This document shows positions 5,559-5,610 of a stretch of DNA of 5,610 nucleotides, piece by piece (the stretch's first letter is position 1; every line of letters starts with the position of its first letter). The notes under the pieces were generated by a model. That model was not told where the DNA came from. It saw only the letters and a list, made by a program, of their open reading frames with translations, and made no database searches. This DNA comes from an uncultured Clostridia bacterium (GTDB taxonomy: Bacteria; Bacillota_A; Clostridia; Christensenellales; Aristaeellaceae): NCBI GenBank assembly GCA_934645275.1, contig CAKUDW010000143.1:1-5610 (forward strand). The letters are read 5' to 3'. The translations under genes were made by a program, and so were the position numbers.

Positions 5559-5610
5559 ATGTTCAGACCGATCCGCAAAAAGAAAAACGACATTGGCATA
5601 GAAGCGGCAG
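5559..5610 (+). CDS. Start of a gene, possibly FMN split-barrel (PNPOx-like) protein
   Basis: Only 17 codons are present: MFRPIRKKKNDIGIEAA, cut by the window end. ATG at 5559 has AAGGAGA 8 nt upstream. The alternative ATG at 5551 runs into a stop after 16 codons. The MFRP-R-K-K start followed by a helix beginning near the acidic/EAA segment resembles the small pyridoxamine-5'-phosphate-oxidase-like flavoproteins common in Clostridia, which often start MFR-(P/E)-(M/I)-R. This is recognition from a short N-terminus and stays tentative. It has its own promoter and dyad upstream. Confidence 0.5.
   Translation, partial: MFRPIRKKKNDIGIEAA

Noticed and set aside
5072..5599. 175-codon minus-strand frame at the right end
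   Set aside because: It is frame-shifted relative to the MATE-like frame on the same strand, crosses the fragment junction and the promoter of the next gene, and its translation has no family character.

Overview
The window looks like chromosomal DNA from a moderately GC-rich Gram-positive anaerobe, probably a gut-type Clostridia member of the Bacillota. The reasons are strong GAGGAGG-type ribosome binding sites, an AgrC/AgrA-like GHKL/LytTR two-component pair, an aldo/keto reductase with a C-terminal ferredoxin-like domain, and a NmlR/AdhR-type MerR regulator. This assignment is an inference; nothing in the window fixes the genus.

Left part (1-3360): a LytTR-type response regulator (1241-1957) and its multi-pass GHKL histidine kinase (1960-3279) form a tight plus-strand operon. 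A strong hairpin at 3309-3347 closes it. Head-to-head with it on the minus strand is a short gene (1055-681) for a free-standing, degenerate receiver domain. It looks like a truncated relative of the neighbouring regulator's own receiver, but it has lost the phosphoacceptor aspartate and the conserved lysine. Forty bases downstream of it begins a Sec-exported, propeller-like protein (640 to the window edge). The 185-bp divergent intergenic region holds a promoter for each side and a 20-bp-period direct repeat (TGGCACAAA / TGGCACGAA) that fits a LytTR binding site. The simplest model is a membrane-sensed signal, relayed by kinase and regulator, controlling the divergent pseudo-receiver/secreted-protein operon, with the pseudo-receiver as a possible modulator.

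Middle part (3370-5059): a minus-strand two-gene unit encodes a MerR-family regulator (5008-4607) and an aldo/keto reductase with two 4Fe-4S motifs (4506-3370). Upstream lies a classic MerR-type promoter: TTGACC and TATACT 19 bp apart, with a TGGAG/CTCCA dyad in the spacer. The regulator has a cysteine at residue 52, the position associated with electrophile sensing in AdhR-type proteins. This suggests an autoregulated reactive-aldehyde response.

Right part (5060-5610): two non-overlapping pieces of MATE-family multidrug transporter sequence lie head-to-head on opposite strands and meet near 5280. They appear to be remnants of a rearrangement, possibly from two different MATE subfamilies. After them come a promoter with a dyad over its -10 and the first 17 codons of a gene resembling pyridoxamine-phosphate-oxidase-like (FMN split-barrel) proteins, cut by the window end. 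No RNA genes, CRISPR arrays, insertion sequences or attachment sites were seen.
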